Shown: positions 41,120 through 50,554, counted from the first letter of the stretch. The stretch: 64,000 bases of DNA from Streptomyces fodineus (GCF_001735805.1 NZ_CP017248.1:5208001-5272000); one strand, 5' to 3'. The notes: a model not told the origin generated them from the sequence alone. Numbers and translations: made by a program.

Positions 41120-42022
41120 TCAGCGCCGCGGCTCCCAGCGGAACCGCCGCTGTACAGCAAACACCGCCAGGAAGATCCAGGCCAACGCGGTCGCCAGGGC
41201 GCCGAGCGCCTCACCGGTGCTCAACTGGCCCGTCCAGCCGCCGCGCACGAGCCGGATCGCCGGGGACAGCGGGAGCAGGTCGCAGACCGTGGCCAGCTTG
41301 TCCGGCATGACCTCCGTGGGGATCGTGATCCCGGAGCCGACCATCGACAGGAACATCAGCGGCATCGCGGTCACCTGGCCGCTCTCCACGGTCCGGGTGA
41401 AGGACGCGGTGAGCGCGGCGAGCGCGGCACTGACCAGATAACCGGCCACCAGCCCGGGCAGGATCAGATATGGCGCCTTGGGCGCGCCGATGTGCAGCAG
41501 GGCCGCACATCCGGCGCACACCACCAGCGCCTGGGCCAGGCCGATGACGAGCGCGGGCAGGGCGGTGCCGGTGAGGATCTCCGTGTCGGAGAGCTCGCCG
41601 GTGCGCAGCCGTTTGAGGACGAGTTCCTCGCGGCGGGCGACGTAGGTGTTGACCAGGGAGGTGTAGACGGCGAAGAGGAAGGAGAAGCCGATCGCGGCCG
41701 TCAGCAGGGTGGTGCCGATGGTCAGCCCCTGCTTCTTCAGATCGAGCTGGTCCATGGCCGGCCGCACGCTGACCGGCAGCAGGAGCGGTACGGCCAGCGC
41801 GGTGAAGACGACTCCGCGGTTGCGGCCGAGAAGGGTGAGTTCGGCCCGCCCCAGCGCCCACATCCGCCGGCCCGCCGACGTCCACCCGCCGCGTTCCGCC
41901 CCGCGTACGCCGCTCACGCCACGGCTCTCGTCCCCCGCCGCGGTCCCGCCCCGGCCCGCGGCTGCTCGCGCTCCCACCCCGCTCATCGCGCGCCTCCTCG
42001 CTCCCGTTCCGATCCCGCTCAT
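41120..42022 (-). CDS. ABC-2 type exporter permease
   Basis: 300 residues from the ATG at 42022, which overlaps the ATPase stop (ATGA). A Gly/Ala/Arg-rich N-terminal leader of about 60 residues precedes six membrane helices with the ABC2_membrane pattern (RRMWALGRAELTLLGRNRGV, TLLTAAIGFSFLFAVYTSLV, and PLMFLSMVGSGITIPTEVMP near the end). It forms an exporter with the adjacent ATPase; typical substrates are drugs or lipids. Confidence 0.85.
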   Translation of the reverse strand: MSGIGTGARRRAMSGVGARAAAGRGGTAAGDESRGVSGVRGAERGGWTSAGRRMWALGRAELTLLGRNRGVVFTALAVPLLLPVSVRPAMDQLDLKKQGLTIGTTLLTAAIGFSFLFAVYTSLVNTYVARREELVLKRLRTGELSDTEILTGTALPALVIGLAQALVVCAGCAALLHIGAPKAPYLILPGLVAGYLVSAALAALTASFTRTVESGQVTAMPLMFLSMVGSGITIPTEVMPDKLATVCDLLPLSPAIRLVRGGWTGQLSTGEALGALATALAWIFLAVFAVQRRFRWEPRR

Positions 42023-42951
42023 GCCACCGTCTCCCGCTCGCGTGCGATCCCGAGGAACGCCTCCTCCAGCGAGGCCGACCGCACGTCCAGTCCGCGCAGT
42101 TCGACCCCCGCCTGCTCGGCCCACGCCAGCACCCGGGTCGCGGTGCGCTGCAGCTCCCGCGTCCGCAGCCGTACGACCCCGCCGTCGCTCTCGTGGCCGC
42201 AGACGCCCAGGTCGGCCAGCGGCGGAAGATCGCCGAGGAAATAGCCGTCAGGCAGTTCGAAGGACATCCGGGAGGGCCGGTCCGCGGTGACCTCGGCCGG
42301 GGTTCCGGACACGGCGATCCGGCCCTCGTGCAGGATGGCGAGCCGGTCGGCGAGGCCCTCGGCCTCCTCCAGGTAGTGCGTGGTGAGCAGCACGGTCGTA
42401 CCCGCGTCGCGCAGGGCGCGCACCAACTCCCAGGTGTCCCGGCGGCCTTCCACGTCGAGCCCGCTCGTCGGCTCGTCGAGGAAGAGCACCTCGGGATCGC
42501 CGAGCAGGGCGAGCGCGAGGTCCAGCCGTCTGCGCTCCCCGCCGGACAACTGCTTGACCCGCACCCCCTGCTTGTCCGTCAGCCCGACCAGCCCCAGCAC
42601 TTCGGCCTCCGGCCGTGCCCCGCTCGTGCACCCGGCCCACATCCGGGCGGTCTCGGCGACGGTCAGCTCGGGCGGGAAGCCGCCCTCCTGGAGCATCACG
42701 CCGGTGCGCGGCCGTACGGCGGCCCGCTCGCGGTAGGGGTCGTGGCCGAGGATCCGGATCCGGCCGCCGGCGGGTGCCGCGAGCCCCTCCAGCAGTTCGA
42801 CCGTCGATGTCTTGCCGGCGCCGTTGGTGCCGAGCAGGGCGAAGATCTCCCCGCGCGCCACGGAGAAGCTGATTCCGCGTACGGCCTCGAATCCGCCCCC
42901 GTAGACACGGCTGAGATCGGTGACCTCAATCACGTGCTCGTCCATAACCAT
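42019..42951 (-). CDS. ABC exporter ATP-binding protein
   Basis: 310 residues of the DrrA/CcmA class: Walker A LLGTNGAGKTS, Q-loop MLQEGGF, ABC signature QLSGGERRR, Walker B VLFLDEPTSGLD and switch His TTHYLEE. A C-terminal regulatory extension follows. Gene order ATPase-permease-kinase-regulator on one strand indicates a single operon; the promoter lies before 42951. Confidence 0.9.
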   Translation of the reverse strand: MVMDEHVIEVTDLSRVYGGGFEAVRGISFSVARGEIFALLGTNGAGKTSTVELLEGLAAPAGGRIRILGHDPYRERAAVRPRTGVMLQEGGFPPELTVAETARMWAGCTSGARPEAEVLGLVGLTDKQGVRVKQLSGGERRRLDLALALLGDPEVLFLDEPTSGLDVEGRRDTWELVRALRDAGTTVLLTTHYLEEAEGLADRLAILHEGRIAVSGTPAEVTADRPSRMSFELPDGYFLGDLPPLADLGVCGHESDGGVVRLRTRELQRTATRVLAWAEQAGVELRGLDVRSASLEEAFLGIARERETVA

Positions 42952-43041
42952 GCGTCCAGCGTCCCGGCGGCCGGGCCGGGCGGGCAGTGCGCGGTGTCAT
43001 CGCTCGGCATGACAAATGTCAGAGGGCCGGGGCACACGAAA

Positions 43042-43068
43042 AGACCCCGGTCCACTGGACCGGGGTCT
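43042..43068. terminator. bidirectional terminator beside the second tRNA-Gly
   Basis: agaccccggtcc, act, ggaccggggtct: 12-bp stem, almost identical to the hairpin at 39113-39143. Confidence 0.85.
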
Positions 43069-43076
43069 CTTACCCG

Positions 43077-43149
43077 AGCGGACGACGAGGCTCGAACTCG
43101 CGACCTCAACCTTGGCAAGGTTGCGCTCTACCAACTGAGCTACGTCCGC
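43077..43149 (-). tRNA. tRNA-Gly(GCC), copy 2
   Basis: 73 nt, base for base the same as 39150-39222, including the preceding cccgag and the terminator stem. Confidence 0.95.
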
Positions 43150-43231
43150 ACTGCTCCCGACCGGCTCCCACCGATCGGTGCGAGCACCAGCCTACCTGAT
43201 CCACTGGAGTGGTCGTGACGGCCGGTGCCGG

Positions 43232-43303
43232 AGCGGGTGACAGGAATCGCACACTGCGCCTTCCCCCTGGAAGGGGGATGTTCTGCTACTGAACTACACC
43301 CGC
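43232..43303 (-). tRNA. tRNA-Gly(TCC)
   Basis: 72 nt, acceptor GCGGGTG/CACCCGC, D arm TAGTTCAGTAGCAGAACA, anticodon stem CCCCC with loop TTCCAG (TCC), T loop region GCGATTCC. It lies 82 bp upstream of tRNA-Gly(GCC) in its transcription direction. Confidence 0.9.
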
Positions 43304-43423
43304 ACGATCCTCGGGGTTTCGGCCTTTCGGCCTCGCCCCTCGGCGTGTCCCAGACATTAGCTGATCAGCAGGGGGGTTGCGCAAGTCGGCTGCCCCTGCT
43401 GCCCCGGTATGCCCAAGTGCACG

Positions 43424-43455
43424 GCCCTCAGGGCCCGCTGACGGACCCTGAGGGC
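43424..43455. terminator. lsr2 terminator
   Basis: gccctcaggg, 12-nt loop, ccctgagggc, 37 bp beyond the lsr2 stop. Confidence 0.7.
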
Positions 43456-43491
43456 TGCCCCTTCGCGGGCTTCGCCACCCCTGCGCGGGGT

Positions 43492-43809
43492 TCACTGCGC
43501 GGCGCTGAACGCCTCGTAGACCTTCTTGGGGATCCGGCCGCGGGCCGGGACGTCCATCTTGTTGGCCTGGGCCCAGGCGCGGACGGCCGCCGGGTCGGGG
43601 GCGACCTCCGTCTGCTTGTACGCCTTGCCGGACCGCGACCGCTTGCGGCCGGCCTCGACGTAGGGCGCGAGCGCCTTGCGCAGTTTCTTGGCGTTGGTTT
43701 CGTTCAGGTCGATCTCGTACGACTTCCCGTCGAGTCCGAAGGCGATCGTTTCCGCCGCTTCCGAGCCGTCGATGTCGTCAAAGAGAGTGACCACGACCTT
43801 TTGCGCCAC
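43492..43809 (-). CDS. lsr2: Lsr2 nucleoid-associated protein
   Basis: 105 residues. N-terminal dimerization domain (MAQKVVVTLFDDIDGSEAAE and LDGKSYEIDLNETNA), a basic middle (GRKRSRSGKAYKQTE) and the C-terminal AT-hook-like domain ending ARGRIPKKVYEAFSAAQ, whose RGR loop enters the minor groove of AT-rich DNA. Lsr2 silences horizontally acquired, AT-rich genes. Upstream is an unusually AT-rich stretch, compatible with autoregulation. Confidence 0.95.
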   Translation of the reverse strand: MAQKVVVTLFDDIDGSEAAETIAFGLDGKSYEIDLNETNAKKLRKALAPYVEAGRKRSRSGKAYKQTEVAPDPAAVRAWAQANKMDVPARGRIPKKVYEAFSAAQ

Positions 43810-44119
43810 GAATATCGGTCCCTTCGTGCGGCACGTCGATACAGCTCATCGGCGATGACGTGCCGAGTATCGGCTATTGCCAATTCATTTGTACAGTGCC
43901 TGGCAATGCAAAGTGAAGCCCGACTAAATCCGTCCGCGTGTCCGAAGACAATAGGTGAACCGGACGGACCGTCGAACTTTCCCAGAATTTTTCACGGGCG
44001 TAGGGCTTCGACACCCGATCGTGATGCGACTCACGTAGTTTCCTACAACTCTACTCGCGTAGAAATTTTGTGCGGGTAGTCTGAAGGAACCAGCTCAGCA
44101 CCACACATCGGGAGTGCCA
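43810..44119. promoter_or_regulatory. AT-rich divergent region between lsr2 and purS
   Basis: 310 bp without a gene, clearly richer in A+T than its neighbours (for example cagaatttttcacgg and agaaattttgtgcgg). A small inverted repeat ctactcgcgtag lies at 44051-44062. A TAGTCT box at 44077-44082 is a possible -10 for purS. AT-rich patches are candidate Lsr2 sites. No purine riboswitch fold is evident. Confidence 0.45.
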
Positions 44120-44392
44120 GTGGCACGCGTCGTAGTCGACGTCATGCTCAAGCCGGAGATCCTCGACCCCCAGGGCCAGGCGGTCCAGCGTGCGCTGCCA
44201 CGCCTGGGTTTCACGGGGATCTCGGACGTCCGTCAGGGAAAGCGTTTCGAACTGGAAGTTGACGGGCCGGTCGACGAGGCCGCGCTCGCCCGCATCCACG
44301 ATCTTGCGGAATCCTTCCTCGCCAACACCGTGATCGAGGACTTCACCGTCAAGGTGGAAGAGGACGCGGAAGTCGCGGAGGCGGCCAAGTGA
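44120..44392 (+). CDS. purS: FGAM synthase subunit PurS
   Basis: 90 residues from the GTG at 44120, 5 nt after GGGAG; a GTG at 44114 overlaps that site. Small alpha/beta dimer subunit that couples ammonia transfer from PurQ to PurL. Signature VVVDVMLKPEILDPQGQAVQ and VRQGKRFELEVDG. It overlaps purQ by 4 nt (GTGA). Confidence 0.95.
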   Translation: MARVVVDVMLKPEILDPQGQAVQRALPRLGFTGISDVRQGKRFELEVDGPVDEAALARIHDLAESFLANTVIEDFTVKVEEDAEVAEAAK

Positions 44393-45069
44393 CCGCTCGT
44401 ATTGGCGTCGTCACTTTCCCGGGCAGCCTCGACGACCAGGATGCCCAGCGCGCGATCCGCCTCGCGGGCGCCGAACCGGTCGCCCTGTGGCACAAGGACA
44501 AGGACCTCAAGCAGGTCGACGCCGTGGTTCTGCCCGGCGGTTTCTCCTACGGCGACTATCTGCGGGCCGGTGCCATCTCCCGGTTCTCGCCGGTGATGGA
44601 GTCCGTGATCGAGCAGGCGAAGGCCGGCCTCCCGGTCCTCGGCATCTGCAACGGCTTCCAGATCCTCACCGAGGCCCACCTCATCCCGGGCGCGATGCTC
44701 GGCAACGACCACCTCCACTTCATCTGCCGCGACCAGAAGCTGCGGGTGGAGAACGCGGAGACCGCCTGGAGCAGCGACTACCGCGCGGGCCAGGAGATCC
44801 ACATCCCGCTGAAGAACATGGACGGCCGGTACGTCGCCGACGAGTACACCCTCGACAAGCTGGAGGCGGAGGGCCGGGTGGTCTTCCGCTACGTGGACTT
44901 CAACCCCAACGGCTCGCTGCGGGACATCGCCGGCATCACCAACGAGGCGGGCAATGTCGTCGGCCTGATGCCGCACCCCGAGCACGCCGTCGAGCCGCTG
45001 GTCGGTACGGGCCGTACCGACGGGCTCCCGTTCTTCACCTCGATCCTCAAGAAGCTGGTGGGCGCATGA
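44389..45069 (+). CDS. purQ: FGAM synthase glutaminase subunit PurQ
   Basis: 226 residues. Class I glutamine amidotransferase: PGGFSYGDYLRAGA oxyanion region, nucleophile Cys in VLGICNGFQIL, and the His-Glu pair in LMPHPEHAVEP. Delivers ammonia to PurL. GTG start, overlapping purS and, by 4 nt, purL (ATGA). Confidence 0.95.
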   Translation: MTARIGVVTFPGSLDDQDAQRAIRLAGAEPVALWHKDKDLKQVDAVVLPGGFSYGDYLRAGAISRFSPVMESVIEQAKAGLPVLGICNGFQILTEAHLIPGAMLGNDHLHFICRDQKLRVENAETAWSSDYRAGQEIHIPLKNMDGRYVADEYTLDKLEAEGRVVFRYVDFNPNGSLRDIAGITNEAGNVVGLMPHPEHAVEPLVGTGRTDGLPFFTSILKKLVGA

Positions 45070-47324
45070 GCCGGACGCCTCTGGACACGGTCGAGCACGC
45101 GGCCGCGACCCCCGACGTCGAGCTGCCCTGGGCCGAACTCGGCCTGAAGAAGGACGAGTACGAGCGGGTGGTGGAGATCCTCGGCCGCCGCCCGACCGGC
45201 GCCGAACTCGCCATGTACTCGGTCATGTGGTCCGAGCACTGCTCGTACAAGTCCTCCAAGGTCCACCTGCGCCAGTTCGGCGAGAAGGCGCCCCAGTCGG
45301 ACGCCCTGCTCGTCGGCATCGGCGAGAACGCCGGTGTGGTGGACGTCGGCCAGGGCTACGCGGTCACCTTCAAGGTCGAGTCGCACAACCACCCGTCGTA
45401 CGTCGAGCCCTACCAGGGCGCGGCCACGGGTGTCGGCGGCATCGTCCGCGACATCATCGCGATGGGCGCCCGCCCGGTCGCGGTGGTCGACCCGCTGCGC
45501 TTCGGTGCGGCGGACCACCCGGACACCAAGCGCGTCCTGCCGGGCGTGGTCGCGGGCATCGGCGGCTACGGCAACTGCCTGGGCCTGCCCAACATCGGCG
45601 GCGAGGTCGTCTTCGACGCCTGCTACCAGGGAAACCCGCTGGTCAACGCGGGTGCCATCGGTGTGATGCGGCACGAGGACATCCACCTGGCGAAGGCCTC
45701 GGGCGCGGGCAACAAGGTCATCCTGTACGGGGCTCGTACGGGTGGCGACGGCATCGGCGGCGCGTCGATCCTGGCCTCCGAGACCTTCGACGACGCCAAG
45801 CCCTCCAAGCGCCCCGCGGTCCAGGTCGGCGACCCCTTCCAGGAGAAGCTCCTCATCGAGTGCACCCTGGAGGCGTTCAAGGAGAAGCTGGTCGTCGGCA
45901 TCCAGGACCTGGGTGCGGCCGGTCTTTCGTGTGCGACTTCCGAGCTCGCCTCGAACGGCTCCGGCGGCATGAGCGTGACGCTGGACGACGTCCCGCTGCG
46001 CGACTCCACGCTCTCGCCCGAGGAAATCCTCATGAGCGAGTCGCAGGAACGCATGTGCGCGGTCGTGGAGCCGGAGAAGGTGGACCGCTTCCTGGAGATC
46101 TGCGCCAAGTGGGACGTCATCGCGACGGTCATCGGCGAGGTCACCGACGGCGACCGCCTGGAGATCTTCTGGCACGGTGAGAAGATCGTGGACGTCGACC
46201 CGCGCACGGTCGCCCACGAGGGCCCGACGTACGAGCGGCCGTACGCCCGCCCGGACTGGCAGGACGCCCTGCAGGCCGACGACGCGAACAAGCTGCCGCG
46301 CCCGGAGACGAGCGAGGAGCTGAAGGCCCAGGTCCTGAAGCTGGTCGGATCCCCCAACCAGGCCTCCAAGAACTGGATCACCCAGCAGTACGACCACCTG
46401 GTCCAGGGCAACACCGTCCTCGCCCAGCCGGAGGACTCCGGCATGATCCGCGTGGACGAGGAGACCGGCCTCGGTGTCGCCATCGCGACGGACGGCAACG
46501 GCCGCTACGCCAAGCTCGACCCGTACACGGGCGCGCAGCTGGCCCTGGCCGAGGCCTACCGCAACGTGGCGACGACCGGCGCGAAGCCGCTCGCGGTCTC
46601 CGACTGCCTGAACTTCGGCTCCCCCGAGGACCCTGCGGTGATGTGGCAGTTCGCGGAGGCGGTACGCGGTCTCGCGGACGCCTGTCAGCAGCTGGGCACC
46701 CCGGTGACCGGCGGCAACGTCTCGCTCTACAACCAGACGGGCGAGGCGGCGATCCACCCGACCCCGGTGGTGGCGGTCCTGGGCGTGATCGACGACGTCG
46801 CGCGCCGCACGCCGGTCGCCTTCCAGGAGGAGGGCCAGCTGATCTACCTCCTCGGCGACACCCGTGAGGAGTTCGGCGGCTCGGCCTGGTCCCAGGTGAT
46901 CCACGACCACTTGGGCGGGCTTCCGCCGCAGGTGGACCTGGAGCGCGAGCGCCTGCTGGCCGAGATCCTCATCTCGGCCTCCCGCGACGGCATGATCGAC
47001 TCGGCGCACGACCTGTCCGACGGCGGTCTGATCCAGGCCGTGGTCGAGTCCGCGCTGCTGGGCGGCAAGGGCGCCCGTCTGGTCGTCCCGGACGGCCTGG
47101 ACGCCTTCACCCTCCTGTTCTCCGAGTCGGCCGGCCGCGCGATCGTCGCCGTACCGCGCTCGGAGGAGGTCCGCTTCAACGACATGTGCGGCGCGCGGGG
47201 CCTGCCGGCGGTTCGCATCGGTGTCGTGGACGGTGACTCGGTGGAGATCCAGGGCGAGTTCGCGCTCACGCTGGAGGAGCTGCGCGAGGCGCACGAGGCG
47301 ACCATCCCGGCGCTTCTGGCGTAG
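45066..47324 (+). CDS. purL: FGAM synthase synthetase subunit PurL (short type)
   Basis: 752 residues, the length of the Gram-positive PurL that works with separate PurS and PurQ. Signatures: WSEHCSYKSSK near the start, VKVESHNHPS-type FKVESHNHPSYVEPYQGAAT, GGYGNCLGLPNIGGE, GIQDLGAAGLSCA and the second-half SDCLNFGSPEDP and SAHDLSDGGL. Converts FGAR to FGAM with ATP. ATG at 45066. A strong terminator ends the purSQL operon. Confidence 0.95.
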   Translation: MSRTPLDTVEHAAATPDVELPWAELGLKKDEYERVVEILGRRPTGAELAMYSVMWSEHCSYKSSKVHLRQFGEKAPQSDALLVGIGENAGVVDVGQGYAVTFKVESHNHPSYVEPYQGAATGVGGIVRDIIAMGARPVAVVDPLRFGAADHPDTKRVLPGVVAGIGGYGNCLGLPNIGGEVVFDACYQGNPLVNAGAIGVMRHEDIHLAKASGAGNKVILYGARTGGDGIGGASILASETFDDAKPSKRPAVQVGDPFQEKLLIECTLEAFKEKLVVGIQDLGAAGLSCATSELASNGSGGMSVTLDDVPLRDSTLSPEEILMSESQERMCAVVEPEKVDRFLEICAKWDVIATVIGEVTDGDRLEIFWHGEKIVDVDPRTVAHEGPTYERPYARPDWQDALQADDANKLPRPETSEELKAQVLKLVGSPNQASKNWITQQYDHLVQGNTVLAQPEDSGMIRVDEETGLGVAIATDGNGRYAKLDPYTGAQLALAEAYRNVATTGAKPLAVSDCLNFGSPEDPAVMWQFAEAVRGLADACQQLGTPVTGGNVSLYNQTGEAAIHPTPVVAVLGVIDDVARRTPVAFQEEGQLIYLLGDTREEFGGSAWSQVIHDHLGGLPPQVDLERERLLAEILISASRDGMIDSAHDLSDGGLIQAVVESALLGGKGARLVVPDGLDAFTLLFSESAGRAIVAVPRSEEVRFNDMCGARGLPAVRIGVVDGDSVEIQGEFALTLEELREAHEATIPALLA

Positions 47325-47340
47325 CCCCTCGTACGACGGT

Positions 47341-47381
47341 GAAGGCCCCGCCCGGACGATCGGCTTCCGGGCGGGGCCTTC
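47341..47381. terminator. purSQL operon terminator
   Basis: gaaggccccgcccgga, 9-nt loop, tccgggcggggccttc: a perfect 16-bp stem, 16 bp after the purL stop. Confidence 0.85.
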
Positions 47382-47489
47382 TCGGCTGGTCGGCTCAGCG
47401 GGCCGACGCCGCAGAGCGCGCGCACCGCGCCTTCGGGCTGGTCGAAAACGGCCTGAAGGGCTACGCCGTGAAGGCATAGGCTCACCGCC

Positions 47490-48287
47490 ATGCCACCGGC
47501 CAAGAAGCGCGCCCGCTCCTACGACCCCGTAAGGACCCGCGCCGCGGTCCTCGCCCAGCTCGGCCATGTCCGGCAGGGGTTGCGCGGGCTCGGTGCCGAG
47601 CAGCTCGGTGGGCCCACGCGGCTCGGTGAGTGGACCGTACGGGATCTGATCGCCCACATCGGCATGGCCGTCACCGCCGTGCATCGCGCCCTCGACCGGC
47701 CGGCCCCGCCGAAGCAGGACCTGGCGGTCGTGCAGTGGCCCTTCGCCACCTCCGCGAGCGCCTGCGCCATCGACGAGTTCACCCGCGGCCTCGCCGCCGG
47801 CCACCTTGACCTCGACGCCTGCCTCACGGACGTCGACGCGTCCCTGCGCACCCTCCTCGACGAGCACCCCGGCAGCCGGTTGCTGGAGACCGATGCCGGC
47901 GCGCTGCCGCTGGACGACTACCTGGTCACCCGTGCCGTCGAACTCGTCGTCCACACCGACGACCTCAACGCCGCCGTGCCCGGCCTTCAGGTGCCGTACG
48001 ACCGCCAGGCCCTGGCCGCCGCCACCCGGCTGCTCGCCGACGCCCTCGCCGTGAAGGCGCCCGGCGGCTCCACCGAGGTGCGCGTGCCGCCGTACGCGGT
48101 GGTGCAGTGCGTCGAGGGGCCCCGGCACACGCGCGGCACCCCGCCCAACGTCGTGGAGACCGACCCGCTGACCTGGATCCGGCTCGCCACCGGCCGCGTG
48201 AGCTGGAAGGACGCCGTCGAGGAGGCCAAGGTGAGCGCCAGTGGGGAGCGGGCGGACATCGGATCCCTGCTGCCGCTGATGCCGTAA
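47490..48287 (+). CDS. maleylpyruvate isomerase-family mycothiol-dependent enzyme
   Basis: 265 residues. An N-terminal DinB-like/MDMPI helical bundle with RLGEWTVRDLIAHIGMAVTA (His in a metal-binding position) and VTRAVELVVHTDDL with the second His, then a sterol-carrier-like C-terminal domain (TDPLTWIRLATGRVSWKDAV). Such actinobacterial proteins are predicted mycothiol-dependent detoxification or isomerization enzymes; the substrate is unknown. Monocistronic. Confidence 0.75.
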   Translation: MPPAKKRARSYDPVRTRAAVLAQLGHVRQGLRGLGAEQLGGPTRLGEWTVRDLIAHIGMAVTAVHRALDRPAPPKQDLAVVQWPFATSASACAIDEFTRGLAAGHLDLDACLTDVDASLRTLLDEHPGSRLLETDAGALPLDDYLVTRAVELVVHTDDLNAAVPGLQVPYDRQALAAATRLLADALAVKAPGGSTEVRVPPYAVVQCVEGPRHTRGTPPNVVETDPLTWIRLATGRVSWKDAVEEAKVSASGERADIGSLLPLMP

Positions 48288-48335
48288 ACCGACGCCGTAG
48301 CGGAACCGGCGCGACCGGTCTACCGTCGAATCGCC

Positions 48336-48791
48336 ATGAAACGGCATAAGCAGCGCATGATCTCGACGATGGTCGGCATCCTCGCCGCGCTCACGGTGGC
48401 GTGCGGCAGCGGTAAGGCGGACAGTGGTGCGGTGGCCGTCCCACAGCCCGTGACCGGCATCGACTGGCGGATCGACAGTCTCACCGTCGGCGGTACGACC
48501 CGGCACGCGCCCGCCGTCGCCCGCCTGCGCATCGACGAGGACGGCAAGGCGGCCGGCAACCTCGGCTGCAACCACTTCAGCGCCCGGGCCACGGTCCACG
48601 GGGACCACATCACCTTCGGTGACCTGCGGACGACCCGGATGGCCTGTGCCCCGGACCGCATGGAGTTCGAGCGCGCCCTCTCCCGCGCCCTCACCACCGG
48701 CACGCTCGTCGCCAAGGCCGACGACGCCAAGCTGACGCTCACGGACGGCAACGGCGACCGCATCCACCTCTCGCGCGGTGCGCCCGAATGA
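48336..48791 (+). CDS. META-domain lipoprotein
   Basis: 151 residues. A basic start, hydrophobic segment and Cys23 (LAALTVACGSG) make a plausible lipobox. The mature part is a META/HslJ-like beta domain: WRIDSLTV, AGNLGCNHFSARATV and TTRMACAPDRMEFERALSRA. HslJ-type domains are linked to stress and novobiocin resistance in other bacteria; here the role is unknown. Confidence 0.8.
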   Translation: MKRHKQRMISTMVGILAALTVACGSGKADSGAVAVPQPVTGIDWRIDSLTVGGTTRHAPAVARLRIDEDGKAAGNLGCNHFSARATVHGDHITFGDLRTTRMACAPDRMEFERALSRALTTGTLVAKADDAKLTLTDGNGDRIHLSRGAPE

Positions 48792-48992
48792 TGTGCGACA
48801 CCTCACTCGCCGGGCCGCCGAACGGGCCCCGGGCCGCCGTCCGCAGCGCCGCCACCGACGTTCCCAGAGCCGGACACGCCTCGCTGACCTGCGCAAACGT
48901 GGAAACCGACAAGATGATCGGCAATCCCTGATCCGTCAAAGTCGCATATCCCCAATTCGGACCAGTGGTCGACCTCGCCTACACTCGGAGCC

Positions 48993-50522
48993 GTGCCACG
49001 TGGTGACGGTCGACTCAATCACGATCTGCTTCCCGGCGAGAAGGGCCCCCAGGACGCTTGCGGCGTCTTCGGTGTCTGGGCTCCGGGTGAAGAGGTCGCA
49101 AAGCTCACGTACTTCGGGCTCTACGCCCTCCAGCACCGGGGTCAGGAATCCGCGGGAATCGCGGTCAGCAACGGCTCCCAGATCCTCGTCTTCAAGGACA
49201 TGGGCCTGGTCTCCCAGGTCTTCGACGAGACCTCGCTCGGTTCGCTCCAGGGTCATATCGCGGTCGGACACGCCCGCTACTCGACCACCGGCGCCTCCGT
49301 GTGGGAGAACGCCCAGCCGACGTTCCGGGCCACCGCGCACGGCTCGATCGCGCTCGGCCACAACGGCAACCTGGTCAACACGGCCCAGCTCGCCGAGATG
49401 GTCGCCGAACTGCCGAACGACAACCACAGCCGCTCCAGCCGGGTCGCGGCCACCAACGACACCGACCTGCTGACGGCCCTGCTCGCCGCCCAGGTCGACG
49501 AGGACGGCAAGCCGCTGACCATCGAGGAGGCCGCCCACACGGTCCTCCCGAAGGTGCGGGGCGCCTTCTCCCTCGTCTTCATGGACGAGCACACCCTCTA
49601 CGCCGCCCGCGACCCGCAGGGCATCCGCCCGCTGGTCCTCGGCCGTCTCGAGCGCGGCTGGGTGGTCGCCTCCGAGACCGCCGCCCTGGACATCTGCGGC
49701 GCCAGCTTCGTCCGCGAGATCGAGCCGGGCGAGTTCGTCGCCGTCGACGAGAACGGCCTGCGCAGCTCCCGATTCGCAGAAGCGAAGCCCAAGGGCTGTG
49801 TCTTCGAGTACGTGTACCTGGCCCGCCCGGACACCGACATCGCCGGCCGGAACGTGTACCTCTCCCGTGTGGAGATGGGCCGCCGGCTCGCCAAGGAAGC
49901 CCCCGTCGAGGCCGACCTCGTCATAGCGACCCCGGAGTCCGGCACCCCGGCCGCCATCGGCTACGCGGAGGCCTCCGGCATCCCCTTCGGCGCGGGTCTC
50001 GTGAAGAACGCCTACGTCGGCCGGACCTTCATCCAGCCCTCGCAGACCATCCGCCAGCTGGGCATCCGCCTGAAGCTGAACCCGCTGAAGGAAGTCATCA
50101 AGGGCAAGCGCCTGGTCGTCGTCGACGACTCGATCGTGCGCGGCAACACCCAGCGGGCCCTGGTCCGCATGCTCCGCGAGGCGGGCGCCGCCGAGGTCCA
50201 CATCCGGATCTCCTCCCCGCCCGTGAAGTGGCCCTGCTTCTTCGGCATCGACTTCGCCACGCGCGCGGAGCTGATCGCCAACGGCATGACCATCGAGGAG
50301 ATCGGCACCAGCCTCGGCGCCGACTCGCTCGCCTACATCTCCATCGACGGCATGATCGAGGCGACCACGATCGCCAAGCCGAACCTGTGCCGCGCCTGCT
50401 TCGACGGCGAGTACCCGATGGAGCTGCCGGACCCGGAGCTGCTCGGCAAGCAGCTTCTGGAGACCGAGCTGGCGGCCGGTCCCGCCGCCACGGCCGCGGC
50501 CGACGCGATCCGTCGCCCGTAA
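48993..50522 (+). CDS. purF: amidophosphoribosyltransferase
   Basis: 509 residues. First committed step of purine synthesis. A propeptide of about 22 residues (ending GPQDA) precedes the catalytic Cys23 (ACGVFGVWAP). Glutaminase signatures YFGLYALQHRGQESAGIAV and GHNGNLVN are followed by the PRPP-binding loop LVVVDDSIVRGNTQRA. Late cysteines (WPCFFGID, LCRACFDGEYP) fit the Fe-S cluster type. GTG at 48993 lies only about 9 bp after TACACT with no SD, suggesting a leaderless transcript. It is followed closely by purM. Confidence 0.95.
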   Translation: MPRGDGRLNHDLLPGEKGPQDACGVFGVWAPGEEVAKLTYFGLYALQHRGQESAGIAVSNGSQILVFKDMGLVSQVFDETSLGSLQGHIAVGHARYSTTGASVWENAQPTFRATAHGSIALGHNGNLVNTAQLAEMVAELPNDNHSRSSRVAATNDTDLLTALLAAQVDEDGKPLTIEEAAHTVLPKVRGAFSLVFMDEHTLYAARDPQGIRPLVLGRLERGWVVASETAALDICGASFVREIEPGEFVAVDENGLRSSRFAEAKPKGCVFEYVYLARPDTDIAGRNVYLSRVEMGRRLAKEAPVEADLVIATPESGTPAAIGYAEASGIPFGAGLVKNAYVGRTFIQPSQTIRQLGIRLKLNPLKEVIKGKRLVVVDDSIVRGNTQRALVRMLREAGAAEVHIRISSPPVKWPCFFGIDFATRAELIANGMTIEEIGTSLGADSLAYISIDGMIEATTIAKPNLCRACFDGEYPMELPDPELLGKQLLETELAAGPAATAAADAIRRP

Positions 50523-50554
50523 CACCGCAGTACGACACGAAAGCTCTCACAGTC

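Noticed and set aside
43870..44110. Purine riboswitch in front of purS
   Set aside because: No purine-aptamer core or conserved junction is visible; the region is simply AT-rich.
44889..48896. A 1300-codon minus-strand frame opposite purL and its neighbours
   Set aside because: Mirror of purL codon structure; no domain and no start signal.
48792..48992. Short ORFs between the META lipoprotein and purF
   Set aside because: None has a ribosome site or protein-like composition; the segment is most likely the purF promoter.
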